Shown here: positions 7,863-16,507 of the stretch, piece after piece | Position numbering within the stretch: the stretch's first letter is position 1 | How the letters are laid out: each line of letters opens with the position of its first letter | NCBI GenBank assembly: GCA_938005265.1 | Contig: CALLOA010000128.1 | Span: forward strand, 1-64,000 | Reading direction: 5' to 3' | Length of the DNA: 64,000 bases | DNA from: an uncultured Granulosicoccaceae bacterium | GTDB taxonomy: Bacteria > Pseudomonadota > Gammaproteobacteria > Granulosicoccales > Granulosicoccaceae | The notes under the pieces: model-generated | What the model saw: the letters and a program-made list of their open reading frames with translations, nothing else | Told to the model about the DNA's origin: nothing | Databases searched by the model: none | Program-made: the position numbers and the translations under genes

Positions 7863-10229
7863 CTATTCTCCCGCGTTCAATTCCAGCAACAGTGATTGTG
7901 CTTCTCGATAAAACGGTGCCTGCTCCAGTGCCAGCAGAACATTCTTTCTTGCGTCATCCAGCTTGCCCTGCAGACGAAAGGCGTTCGCTTTACCCAGCAG
8001 TACAACACTGGCGTCTGCCGGCCTTACACCCAGGAGAGCATCAAATTCGCGCACAGCCTTGGCAGCGTCGCCTCGCGCAAGATAGTACTCACCAAGTTGC
8101 CTGTGGATTTCACTTCCGTAGGGCATAACCCAGTTCAAGGATTCAAGAACGCGAAAAGCATCGTCGTCGCGCCCTGCAAGTCTGAGATCTCGAGCCAAAG
8201 CTTCCATTAAATCCGGCACCGCGCCACCACGTAAAAACCACTCCCATCGATGTTCGAGTGCGGCTTCCGCGTCACCTAACCTGTCGTCAATTGTAGCCAA
8301 CACCAGATAAGGCGTACCCTCACCTATATATTCCGGGTAGTAATCACGACGCTGAATCGCAATTTCACGCAGGGCCTGCAGGTTTTCATCAAGGCCAGTC
8401 TGACCAAGGACCCCGGCATCACGTTCCAGCCTGGATAAACTGTTGTCGAGTATCTGGCCAAGTTGGCCCCAGTGACGAACATTTTCGAGGATAATCTCAT
8501 AGCGGGTGGCAATGTGTTCCCTGAATTCTCGATCAAATTCCGGGGTTTCGATACCAATGGCATTTTTCAATGCTGTATTGGTCGTCGCACCGATAGAAAA
8601 CAGTTTCAGCATTTTCACCAGCGCTTCATGTCCCCAGCGACTGGAAATATAATCACATACAAGACCCGCTTGCATGTAGGAGACATTAACCTGCCCTTCG
8701 TAAGTGGGCCTGACAAAACCACTGTCCAGATCTGCCAGAGGCAGGAATCTACCCTCATTGAACATTTGTAGAACCTGAACCGGCAATTCACGACTTGGTA
8801 GAGGGCCGGTATGCCACTCTTCGTAAACCGAAATGCCTTCACTGAACCAACGGGGCAGCAAGTGGTTGGCGGCTTCAAGCGTAAACACGTGTGCCATCTC
8901 GTGCCATAAGGTACTACCCCAATGAAAGTCCTCGGTAGAACGGGCCTTGGGACTATCCATTGCCAGCAAGTATCCAAAGGTTACGCCAAGCAAACCAACT
9001 CCCGGCGTACTGACCGTCCTCACACCGAAGTCATCATGGTTATGGTAGAGCTCGACCACAACAGGCTTTTCAAGGCGAAAGTCATAGCGTTCTGTAAATA
9101 CACGCACTGCATCGCTGACCAGCTCAACCACATAGGGCATTAGTGTGTCTGCTTCATCCCGATCCAGACGCAAAAGCATACGGCCAATCGGCTCGCTTCC
9201 TGGCCCGGCTCCATCCGGCAGGATATCGGCATAGGTAACACGCATATCATCCAGATCATCCAGCAAGCGTAGCGTGTTGACCGTTTCGGTATTGAACGGA
9301 TCCAGCTCATAGGCTTTAACCAGATGGTGTCGTGCACCATTAACGTCATTGATACGCAACAGATTGATGCCAAGCTTTGACTGAGCCTCAGCAAGCGTAG
9401 GCTCAATCGCTACAGCTTTGCTGTAGAGCGCAACCGCTTCCCGGTAACGATAAGTGATGATGTAAAAATGAGCGGGTACATCATAGATGCCACCATAAGA
9501 CGGGTTTTCACTTAGCGCTCTTTCAGTCCATTCGCTGTCGTACACACCATCGAGCAAATCAGCAGATGCGAGTAGTGCATAGGCTTCGAGTTTTGGCAAC
9601 GATTGCTGCTCGGCATATTGCAGCACTTGCATAAGTACCTGCCGCCCAGCATCAACCTGCTGGGCTTCAAGAAGCATGCGAGCCTGTAACAAATTGGCAG
9701 GAATCGATTGCGGATCATCTGCAAGAATTTCTGCCAATTGTTCACCTGCTCGCCCGATATATTGGCGCGACAGCGCATCTGCAAGACCAATTCTTGCTGG
9801 TTTGTAGGTCGAATCAATCAGCAAGGCCTCACGAAACAGTGCAGATGCTTCGCCTACCTGGTGAGTACGCAGATAGAGCCGCCCCCAGGCAGTGTTTATA
9901 GCCGCTGATTGATCGTCAGCCGCAGCATCTCGAAACAGCCGGTTCGCCTGCTTGAATTCCCCGAGAACTTCAGCTGCCAGTGCACGCTCGGCATCACTGT
10001 ATTGGTCATCAGCTTGCAAAATTTCGTCGTAACAGCTCCGTGCACCCTCGACATCACCTGCATAAGCCTTTTGATCGCATTCGAACAACGGCTGCGGCCT
10101 GTCGATGTTGTAGTAAAAATTAATCGCGAAAACAGAAGATGGCAAACAGATTCCCGCAATCCAGAGGACTGCAAAAAGCAGCCGGCTGAAACTCACCGGG
10201 CGATAGCATCTATCCAAATTAACCTCCAT
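7863..10229 (-). CDS. Secreted TPR protein with gluzincin (HExxH) metallopeptidase-like domain
   Basis: About 788 residues from the ATG at 10229. A signal peptide (hydrophobic core then SSVFA) is followed by several TPR repeats. Next comes a peptidase-MA-like domain with HEMAH at 443-447 and a downstream glutamate (WFSEGIS, E464) in the position of the third zinc ligand. More TPR-like helices follow to the C-terminus. The ATG overlaps the upstream stop by 11 nt and has no clear ribosome site. An in-frame TTG at 10217, five nt after GGAGG, may be the true start and still keeps the signal peptide. It is predicted periplasmic. The metal-site residues are intact, so activity is plausible, but no substrate is known. 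Confidence 0.82.
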   Translation of the reverse strand: MEVNLDRCYRPVSFSRLLFAVLWIAGICLPSSVFAINFYYNIDRPQPLFECDQKAYAGDVEGARSCYDEILQADDQYSDAERALAAEVLGEFKQANRLFRDAAADDQSAAINTAWGRLYLRTHQVGEASALFREALLIDSTYKPARIGLADALSRQYIGRAGEQLAEILADDPQSIPANLLQARMLLEAQQVDAGRQVLMQVLQYAEQQSLPKLEAYALLASADLLDGVYDSEWTERALSENPSYGGIYDVPAHFYIITYRYREAVALYSKAVAIEPTLAEAQSKLGINLLRINDVNGARHHLVKAYELDPFNTETVNTLRLLDDLDDMRVTYADILPDGAGPGSEPIGRMLLRLDRDEADTLMPYVVELVSDAVRVFTERYDFRLEKPVVVELYHNHDDFGVRTVSTPGVGLLGVTFGYLLAMDSPKARSTEDFHWGSTLWHEMAHVFTLEAANHLLPRWFSEGISVYEEWHTGPLPSRELPVQVLQMFNEGRFLPLADLDSGFVRPTYEGQVNVSYMQAGLVCDYISSRWGHEALVKMLKLFSIGATTNTALKNAIGIETPEFDREFREHIATRYEIILENVRHWGQLGQILDNSLSRLERDAGVLGQTGLDENLQALREIAIQRRDYYPEYIGEGTPYLVLATIDDRLGDAEAALEHRWEWFLRGGAVPDLMEALARDLRLAGRDDDAFRVLESLNWVMPYGSEIHRQLGEYYLARGDAAKAVREFDALLGVRPADASVVLLGKANAFRLQGKLDDARKNVLLALEQAPFYREAQSLLLELNAGE

Positions 10230-11286
10230 TAAGGCTGCCAGTGTTACCGGAATCCGATTCACGGTCACCATCAGGCTGCCAACCGGTTGCATCATCAATC
10301 CGCAATTGCAAACGAGCGATATCCAATAACACCTGCTCCAACTCATCCAGATAGATTGACTCCACCTGCGAATCTCGCGTTGCACGAACCCTGTTGAATT
10401 CAGCCTCCAACTGTTGCCGCTGCTCAAGTAAGCGAGTCACCTCGGCGTTGTTCTCCTGACCACGTAGCGAGCCAAGCCGGGCTAACACCATCGAGCCTTC
10501 GCTGGATGCCATCACACGCGAATGCTCAGTGGCTAGCAATTGCCGGTTTTCGTAGTGACGTGCAACACTCTCACTGGCAGCTTCATAAGCCTCCGTAACC
10601 GTCAACAGTTCATTATGATCGGTATCGGCCATTTGCCCCTTGAGTGCCTCAGACCAGTATCTGGGAAACTGCACTGCATTAGCCTCACCACCCGACTTGG
10701 TTGCTGTAACAACAATTCGCCGCAAGTTATTGCTACCCGTTTGAGCATCATCACTTTGCTCCTGTTCAGCTTGCGCAACAATATCCAGAACCGCACCGCT
10801 GGCACTGGTAGCAAACATCAGAAACTGATTGACAGTTTTTAATGGCCGCAGAGCCTGAAGTATTTCACTAGCAGTAATATCAGCTCCATGGGTGTTAAAC
10901 CGGTAGTGATCGCCATCGAAATTACCATGCCCGAACAATATCAGCATGAATCGTGAGTTTTCCGGATGCTGATTAGCAAGCCCTACCTGTGCCTCGATTT
11001 GCGCAAGTATGGAGTCCCGGTTCGCTTCTGTTTCCAGTAGCAACTGCAGACCGTTGGAGATTATTTTTTCACCCGATTCAACAGCAGTGTCAGCTTCATC
11101 TGCCCTGATCACTCCGCTTGCCGGGTTGACAGCGTCGAGCGTTGCTGATGCCGCTTCTTCAAACATGGCACGATAGTCTTCGTTACCACCCAGACCAACC
11201 ACTACCAGCCCGAAGGTTCGGTTTTCCGCATATACCTGCCCCACAGCCAGCAGCAAGAATGCACATGCCAACAACTTCAGGGCCAT
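10219..11286 (-). CDS. Secreted caspase/legumain-fold protein lacking the catalytic cysteine
   Basis: About 355 residues from the ATG at 11286, which begins a clean signal peptide (MALKLLACAF to VYA). An in-frame ATG at 11370 exists, but it would put 28 residues before the signal peptide. The core resembles clan CD (C13/C14) folds: a beta strand ending in FGHGNFDG (His120) and a second strand ending TSASG. In active members of the clan that second position holds Cys; here it is Ala162. A long acidic, Gln/Arg-rich helical C-terminus follows. It lies 50 nt after the VWA gene and overlaps the TPR peptidase gene. I infer a non-catalytic relative acting as a scaffold or sensor; fold assignment is from motifs only. 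Confidence 0.7.
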   Translation of the reverse strand: MALKLLACAFLLLAVGQVYAENRTFGLVVVGLGGNEDYRAMFEEAASATLDAVNPASGVIRADEADTAVESGEKIISNGLQLLLETEANRDSILAQIEAQVGLANQHPENSRFMLILFGHGNFDGDHYRFNTHGADITASEILQALRPLKTVNQFLMFATSASGAVLDIVAQAEQEQSDDAQTGSNNLRRIVVTATKSGGEANAVQFPRYWSEALKGQMADTDHNELLTVTEAYEAASESVARHYENRQLLATEHSRVMASSEGSMVLARLGSLRGQENNAEVTRLLEQRQQLEAEFNRVRATRDSQVESIYLDELEQVLLDIARLQLRIDDATGWQPDGDRESDSGNTGSLNGG

Positions 11287-11336
11287 AACACGCTGGCCAC
11301 CAGGCAACCCATAAGCTGGCTTTAGCTTTGACAAAA

Positions 11337-13781
11337 TCAAATTCGCCCCCACTGCCAGCGCAGCAGCCATTCAACCAGTTTGCTGATCAACAACAGCAGG
11401 AAAAACAAAGGCATATTCCACAAAGGCAATGCACTATGCCTGACCAGTAACGCTTCACTGTTGCCAAGCATGTCGGGCAATTTTTCCAGTTCAGCGGTTC
11501 TGGCAACTTGTCCACCGGTCTCCTGTGCAATGCGTTGCATCAACGCCTCGTTGCTACGCAAACCGAAATCCTCAGCGCGATTGTCTTCACGCACAAACCA
11601 TATTGACTGACTGGCTTCATCATCCCCGGCCACACTGACGTTTACTTGCCAGGCCCCGGGTTCCAGCGCTGTGAGCGCCGTTTCAAAGCGTCCGACTATT
11701 GATTCATGGGGTTGCAGCCGCTGAGAGGTGACAGCGCCATTGGGTGAAATGAGTTCGACCGAAACAGACGCATCACTTGACGGCATGAACTCTTCATCAC
11801 GCCAGTCCAGACGCAAGTTCACTTGTGATTCGTCGAGGTAGACTGCCTGATCAGTCGATACCGCCAGTCGCGGCAACACCCCATCAACAAGATGGCCCGC
11901 AAAACCCTGCCAGAACAATTCATGGCGTTCATCGTCCGATGGCAGGCTCATTTGCCAGCGCCAGGTCCCACTGGTTGCCAGCAAGTAACTTTTACCACGC
12001 CCATATCGTTGCCAGAGAAGCAGCGGCTCCGCATCAATCTGTGGGTTATCGGAGAAACTTTGCAGCAAAACACTGGCACCGGGTTTAAGCTCACCCAGAC
12101 TCTGACTATCTGCTATTTCGGGAAGTCCTGACCAGGCTTCAAGACTATCTTCTGCTTCAGCAGACAGAGCCAGCCAATCAGTTTGTTCTCCAAGTGCCGT
12201 TGGCTGCACAGTGCGACGTTGTCTTTTGAAGGTTTGCGACGAATCTCGCGGCAATACGGCTGGTAAGGCCTGTGCAACTTCCGAGCGGCCCCAACCGCCA
12301 TCAGCCAGACCATTTTTGCCTGCCAGCATCAACAGGGAGCCACCACGTTCACGCACAAACTGGCGAATGCTACGCTGTTGTTCAGCATCGAGATAAGCAG
12401 CTTCGAGGCTACCGATAATCAATGCATCGTAACTGAACAACTCTTCTTTACTGCCAGGGAATCCATCAACCAACTCGCGTTCGTTCCTGACACCCTGCCG
12501 GTAGAGTTTGTTCGGCGAGGTACGCAAAAGACTAACCAGCTCCACGCCAGGATAATCCGATAATGCACGCCGGATAAACTTGTATTCCCAACGCGGTTCG
12601 CCTTCGATGTAAAGCACGCGCTTGGGTTTTGCACTTACTGGCAGCAGACGTCGTTGTGTATTGTTCGCCGTGTGGAATTCAGCGGTTGCCCGCGCCGATT
12701 CTGATGACTGCATGCCTTGCAACTCGAATCTCAAATCTAGCAACCCTGTGTCCGGAACATTAAACTCGGCAATGTGAGACACCTGCTGCTGGCTGGATGG
12801 TAGCGGAATGTCTTCGACCAACAACAGGGCCTGCCCGTCGAATATTCTGAGTGTTGTGTAGTAGGCCGGCAATTGCGTATTTCGTGCTGCATCCGAACCT
12901 GTAGCTGAAGCAGCGTCACCGGAATCGTCCGCGCTTGAAAGGACCGGTAAATCATAAGTTACGGTAACCGTCACAGGCACAGCGGACGCCGGTGTTGCGA
13001 AGGCGGGTAAATCAACCTTGGTCAATTCCACTTCACCAGGCAAGTCTTTTTCGCCGGAAAGCACGGGATAGACCGGTATCCCATAAGCTGCCAATCGTCG
13101 CCACCATGCTGCGTCCAGCTGTGCTGAATCTATTGCACCATCAGTCGCCAGAATCACACCCGCCAGAGCCTGGTCACGACCGCCTTCCAAAGTCTCGATC
13201 AAATGCTCAAGCAGTGGGGGATTTTCAGCGGGTTTGTCAGCGACTACCGAATCATCAGTTGGTGTATTCAGCTGTGCAAGGCTGAACATTTTGAGGTCAA
13301 AATTTTGCTGTAGCTTTTGCCTAAGCCCGGTGGTTTCAATGGCTGACAGAGTCTGTCCCAGTCGGGTAGTTTCCACAGGGCCGCTTGAATCAACAGAAGA
13401 AGGCACTATGCCGCCCCGCTCGGCATCGAAATACATGCTGCGGGAATTATCGACCAGCAAAGCAACTGCATTGTCCCCCGCTTCTACAGAATCCACTTTT
13501 AAAGCCGGTTGCCAGAACATCAGCAGAAGTACACCCGCAAATACAGTTTGCAAAAAACCAATCCCGAACAAGCGAGCAAACGAGGAACCACCGGAGGCGG
13601 AGGACGTACTATCCGCAGCGAGCTTGGCAGCGACACGCCACAAACTGAATATTATGAATAACAGTAAAACGCCCAGAGCAATCAACAGCAGCTCGGAAGT
13701 TCTGCCACTTTCAAACACCCATTCAGCTTCGCGATAGCTCGATAACGGAAATTTTAACAGCCAATCAAGCACTGACAGCAC
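11337..13781 (-). CDS. Large VWA / glutamine-amidotransferase-fold membrane protein
   Basis: 814 residues from a GTG at 13781 (start not firm). Membrane segments lie near 30-50 and 73-93. A VWA-type domain follows with MIDAS DNSRS at 111-115. A beta-rich region comes next, then a Rossmann-like segment (KRVLYIEGEPRWEY, then LIIGSLEAAYL and a GGSLLMLAG turn). This is typical of the class I amidotransferase-like module in membrane proteins of MoxR clusters, without an obvious Cys-His-Glu triad. A last membrane helix lies near 785-808. It is likely an inner-membrane protein with a large periplasmic part, and the third MIDAS-bearing protein of this operon. Confidence 0.8.
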   Translation of the reverse strand: MLSVLDWLLKFPLSSYREAEWVFESGRTSELLLIALGVLLLFIIFSLWRVAAKLAADSTSSASGGSSFARLFGIGFLQTVFAGVLLLMFWQPALKVDSVEAGDNAVALLVDNSRSMYFDAERGGIVPSSVDSSGPVETTRLGQTLSAIETTGLRQKLQQNFDLKMFSLAQLNTPTDDSVVADKPAENPPLLEHLIETLEGGRDQALAGVILATDGAIDSAQLDAAWWRRLAAYGIPVYPVLSGEKDLPGEVELTKVDLPAFATPASAVPVTVTVTYDLPVLSSADDSGDAASATGSDAARNTQLPAYYTTLRIFDGQALLLVEDIPLPSSQQQVSHIAEFNVPDTGLLDLRFELQGMQSSESARATAEFHTANNTQRRLLPVSAKPKRVLYIEGEPRWEYKFIRRALSDYPGVELVSLLRTSPNKLYRQGVRNERELVDGFPGSKEELFSYDALIIGSLEAAYLDAEQQRSIRQFVRERGGSLLMLAGKNGLADGGWGRSEVAQALPAVLPRDSSQTFKRQRRTVQPTALGEQTDWLALSAEAEDSLEAWSGLPEIADSQSLGELKPGASVLLQSFSDNPQIDAEPLLLWQRYGRGKSYLLATSGTWRWQMSLPSDDERHELFWQGFAGHLVDGVLPRLAVSTDQAVYLDESQVNLRLDWRDEEFMPSSDASVSVELISPNGAVTSQRLQPHESIVGRFETALTALEPGAWQVNVSVAGDDEASQSIWFVREDNRAEDFGLRSNEALMQRIAQETGGQVARTAELEKLPDMLGNSEALLVRHSALPLWNMPLFFLLLLISKLVEWLLRWQWGRI

Positions 13782-13977
13782 CCATCACGGCCAAAAGAGG
13801 AACAGACAGTTCCGGGATGTTTATACCGGACGCACATCGACCGCATGTTGTATAGCTGGCAGTGGTCACAATAGGCCTTGGTAATAGTCCTCTGATCATG
13901 TTAATCAGACAGTAAAAAAAGGTAGTGATTCCATCAAGTGAATGCTCTGTTCCCTGAGCCAATGATGTTTCCCATCC

Positions 13978-14772
13978 TTAATGGGTCATCGCATATAGAA
14001 CATAGTTAGTGCCGATACGATATGCCAGTGAAGAGTAACGCTGCGGATAGCGGCTGTCATCAGCATGCTCCCAGGCATCGCCCAGGTCCATATTGAAATT
14101 TATTGCCACCATCACCCGGTTATCATCATCCGTAATGACCCGCCAGCGCGGAATGGTACCGCCATATTCCCAGGTACGATTAGACATCAAAGGCCGGATA
14201 CCCGGGATTTGCTCTCTGCTATCTATAGGGAAAAGCACTTCGAAAGAATCCGTGCCGGAATCAAGCTCACGAATGGTGCGTTCCGGAAAAACACGTTGCA
14301 TGACAGATTCAAAATACTGCCACTGCTGCTGTCCGTGAAAATCATCTACCATGAGAAACCCGCCACGCAGCAGGTATTCACGCAATCTGGCCGTTTCAGA
14401 ACGCGAGAGTTCGAGCGACCCGACCTCCACAGCGTAAATCCACGGATAGTCGAAAATGCCATCATCATCCAGCCTGACCAGGACACCCTCCGGATGAACA
14501 TTGATGCGTGTCAGGCGCTGCAAGCCGTTAGAGAAATGCCACTCGGCTTCAGGCCAGTCTGCCTGCCATCGAGGCCAGTCACTCCAGCCATTTCCGTTGT
14601 ACACCAGGCGGGCAAACGAAAATTCATAGCTTTGGTTTGCAGAACTGTTTGCTGTGTTGCGATCTGTAGCCTTTAGCCACTGCCAGCCAGCCGCAGCTGG
14701 CTCTTGTTGGCCAACGGCTTTTGTAGCAGGTAGAAAAAAAATCAGAATGATGATTAAAAAATGCGGGCGCAT
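13978..14772 (-). CDS. DUF4159 family secreted protein
   Basis: 264 residues with an N-terminal signal peptide (hydrophobic segment 4-20). DUF4159 hallmarks are present: FDYPWIYAVEVG, then GGFLMVDDFHG and a following FPERTIREL segment. DUF4159 has an amidotransferase-like Rossmann fold without known catalysis and is regularly encoded with MoxR, DUF58, BatA and VWA genes. A 196-nt gap separates it from the VWA gene downstream, and 186 nt from the lipoprotein upstream. It is predicted periplasmic, with unknown function. Confidence 0.87.
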   Translation of the reverse strand: MRPHFLIIILIFFLPATKAVGQQEPAAAGWQWLKATDRNTANSSANQSYEFSFARLVYNGNGWSDWPRWQADWPEAEWHFSNGLQRLTRINVHPEGVLVRLDDDGIFDYPWIYAVEVGSLELSRSETARLREYLLRGGFLMVDDFHGQQQWQYFESVMQRVFPERTIRELDSGTDSFEVLFPIDSREQIPGIRPLMSNRTWEYGGTIPRWRVITDDDNRVMVAINFNMDLGDAWEHADDSRYPQRYSSLAYRIGTNYVLYAMTH

Positions 14773-14958
14773 ACCAACAAGTCAGTTGAACAAACCGCCA
14801 ACCGCAATGTGCTGAACAATGACACCAGACCGGATGTCGGGTTACAGCAACACACGCGGTGTTCCTTGGCAAATGATAACCCAGTTACCAACTTGGTGCT
14901 GCATAAGCCACAGCACTGTAAGAAACCATTCGTTGGTTACTACACCCCTGATGCCCAG

Positions 14959-16035
14959 TCAGGCGGTGTCGCGTTTTAACTCGACAAGTACACCCCGACG
15001 CGGCATGACTTCATCAAAATGCACAGGTGCCCAACATCCTTCGTCGAGGATTCTGTTGACCGGCACGCCTTGCTCAATCAAAAACTGTTTAACACGTTTT
15101 GACCGGCCGACAGCCAGCAGCGCATTACCGTTTTCGAGTTCTGTTTTACCATGCGAACAGCCAATTACCGAAAATACGTCGGAATCGGCACGAAATTGTC
15201 CTGAAAGTGCCTCCAGGGTTGAGCCGGCGTCATCGGTTATGTGCAGCGAATCATTGGGAAAAATCAACACTTCTTTTTCGATGCTTTCATAACCCTGTGT
15301 GAACTCTCCAAACGCGGAAACGCGTGTTTTGTACATATTCTTACGTTCAACAGATTCAATGTCGTGCGGCAATCCCGGAGACACCGGCGCGGGCTCGGGC
15401 AGCGGGCTGACCATTGCCGTTTCAGTTGCAGCAGCACTATCTACAAGCTCCGCAAACGGATCAGAGGGGGCCTGGGCATTTGGCTGAGGCTGAAGCTGAG
15501 GCTGAGTTGGCGCTTCAGCGACAACCGCATCCGCTGTGCTGTCAATCCCAACCGGGTCCAGCGTATTGTCTATCTCGAATGCTGATACCGGATAGACATC
15601 ATCGTTATGACGCTGATATTCACGCATGATGACCAACGGACCGACTGTAAGCGCATAACGTTCACTTGAGCCTTTTTCGTGAGTAACCGACTCGATGTTG
15701 TAAGTGACCGGTAAGGCATCCTCAGAGTAGTTCTCTGCCACAACAAATCCTTCTTCTCTTAATGCCTTTTGAAGGGCTGCGGCAAAGCCCCTGCTCTGTA
15801 AAGGTGCTTGCATCGAGAGTGATGTGGTCCTGGTGTCAGACAATGTGGCCAGAGAGACCGCGAAATCCTGCGCCACACTTTCGCGCATACGCAAATCATT
15901 AGACACCACCGTGGTAGCGCAACCAGCCAAAACAGTGATGTAAAGTGCCGAGAAAATAGCGAATCGTGTAAACTCAAGGCGCTTTGGCGACCGACAGGCT
16001 ACAATCCGACGGGTTACAATTGTTAAATTCGACAT
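14959..16035 (-). CDS. OmpA-like C-terminal domain lipoprotein
   Basis: 358 residues. A lipobox (VLAGC, Cys39) follows a hydrophobic segment after a basic N-terminus, so it should be a lipoprotein. Residues ~45-145 form a domain I do not recognise with confidence. A Pro/Gln-rich linker (~175-225) follows. The C-terminus carries an OmpA-type peptidoglycan-binding pattern (VIGCSHGKTELENGNALLAVGR, then SKRVKQFLIEQGV and RI). It has two cysteines that may form a disulfide (GCSHG and EGCW). It would tether the outer or inner membrane to the cell wall. It is the first gene of the minus-strand run and may be its anchor, but the 186-nt gap leaves operon membership open. Confidence 0.72.
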   Translation of the reverse strand: MSNLTIVTRRIVACRSPKRLEFTRFAIFSALYITVLAGCATTVVSNDLRMRESVAQDFAVSLATLSDTRTTSLSMQAPLQSRGFAAALQKALREEGFVVAENYSEDALPVTYNIESVTHEKGSSERYALTVGPLVIMREYQRHNDDVYPVSAFEIDNTLDPVGIDSTADAVVAEAPTQPQLQPQPNAQAPSDPFAELVDSAAATETAMVSPLPEPAPVSPGLPHDIESVERKNMYKTRVSAFGEFTQGYESIEKEVLIFPNDSLHITDDAGSTLEALSGQFRADSDVFSVIGCSHGKTELENGNALLAVGRSKRVKQFLIEQGVPVNRILDEGCWAPVHFDEVMPRRGVLVELKRDTA

Positions 16036-16507
16036 GGCTGTGACTCATTGAGTTGCTAGTGAGTTGAGTGTCAAAACTACCCTGACTGACGGTTGGTAGT
16101 TACGCTGTTAGCGTGATGCTGTTTGGCTTAAATAGGATTTGTTCTTGCCAGAATGCACTATATTGGTGCAACAAGACTTTAGACAGCCAGGAAAAGCGTT
16201 TGCGTGTCGAGTACCAAGCCATTCACTCAGCCATTCACACAGGCGAAATTGCTGTCGCGCAACTGCTAGCGGGCATTGACAGGCCGTGGGCCCGATTTGC
16301 AATATGGCCGGAGCAGCGTAAAGATAATTGAATATCGGAAGAACAATAATTCGGCTAATGGACCTCCGCCATCTGTATATAGAGTGCAAGACCCGGCAAA
16401 CAGAAAGATCCGGGTAAATCGATTTAAATCGAGAACAGCGACAAAAATGTATTTTTATGCAGCTAAATTCGCTGAAATCGACCTACATTAAGTCACAGGA
16501 GGCGTGC
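16036..16507. other. Intergenic region between lipoprotein gene and fadL (divergent promoters)
   Basis: 472 nt between two divergent genes. A perfect -35-like TTGACA lies at 16276-16281 on the plus strand, with only a weak -10 (CAATAT, 18 nt on). A 72-codon plus-strand frame (16113-16331) resembles nothing I know and lacks a ribosome site. No FadR-like palindrome was found here. Confidence 0.4.

Noticed and set aside
11287-11370. Longer start for the pseudo-caspase gene (ATG at 11370)
   Set aside because: It overlaps the VWA gene and would place 28 residues ahead of a clear signal peptide.
16113-16331. 72-codon plus-strand frame upstream of fadL
   Set aside because: No ribosome site, no recognisable domain, lies in a divergent promoter region.
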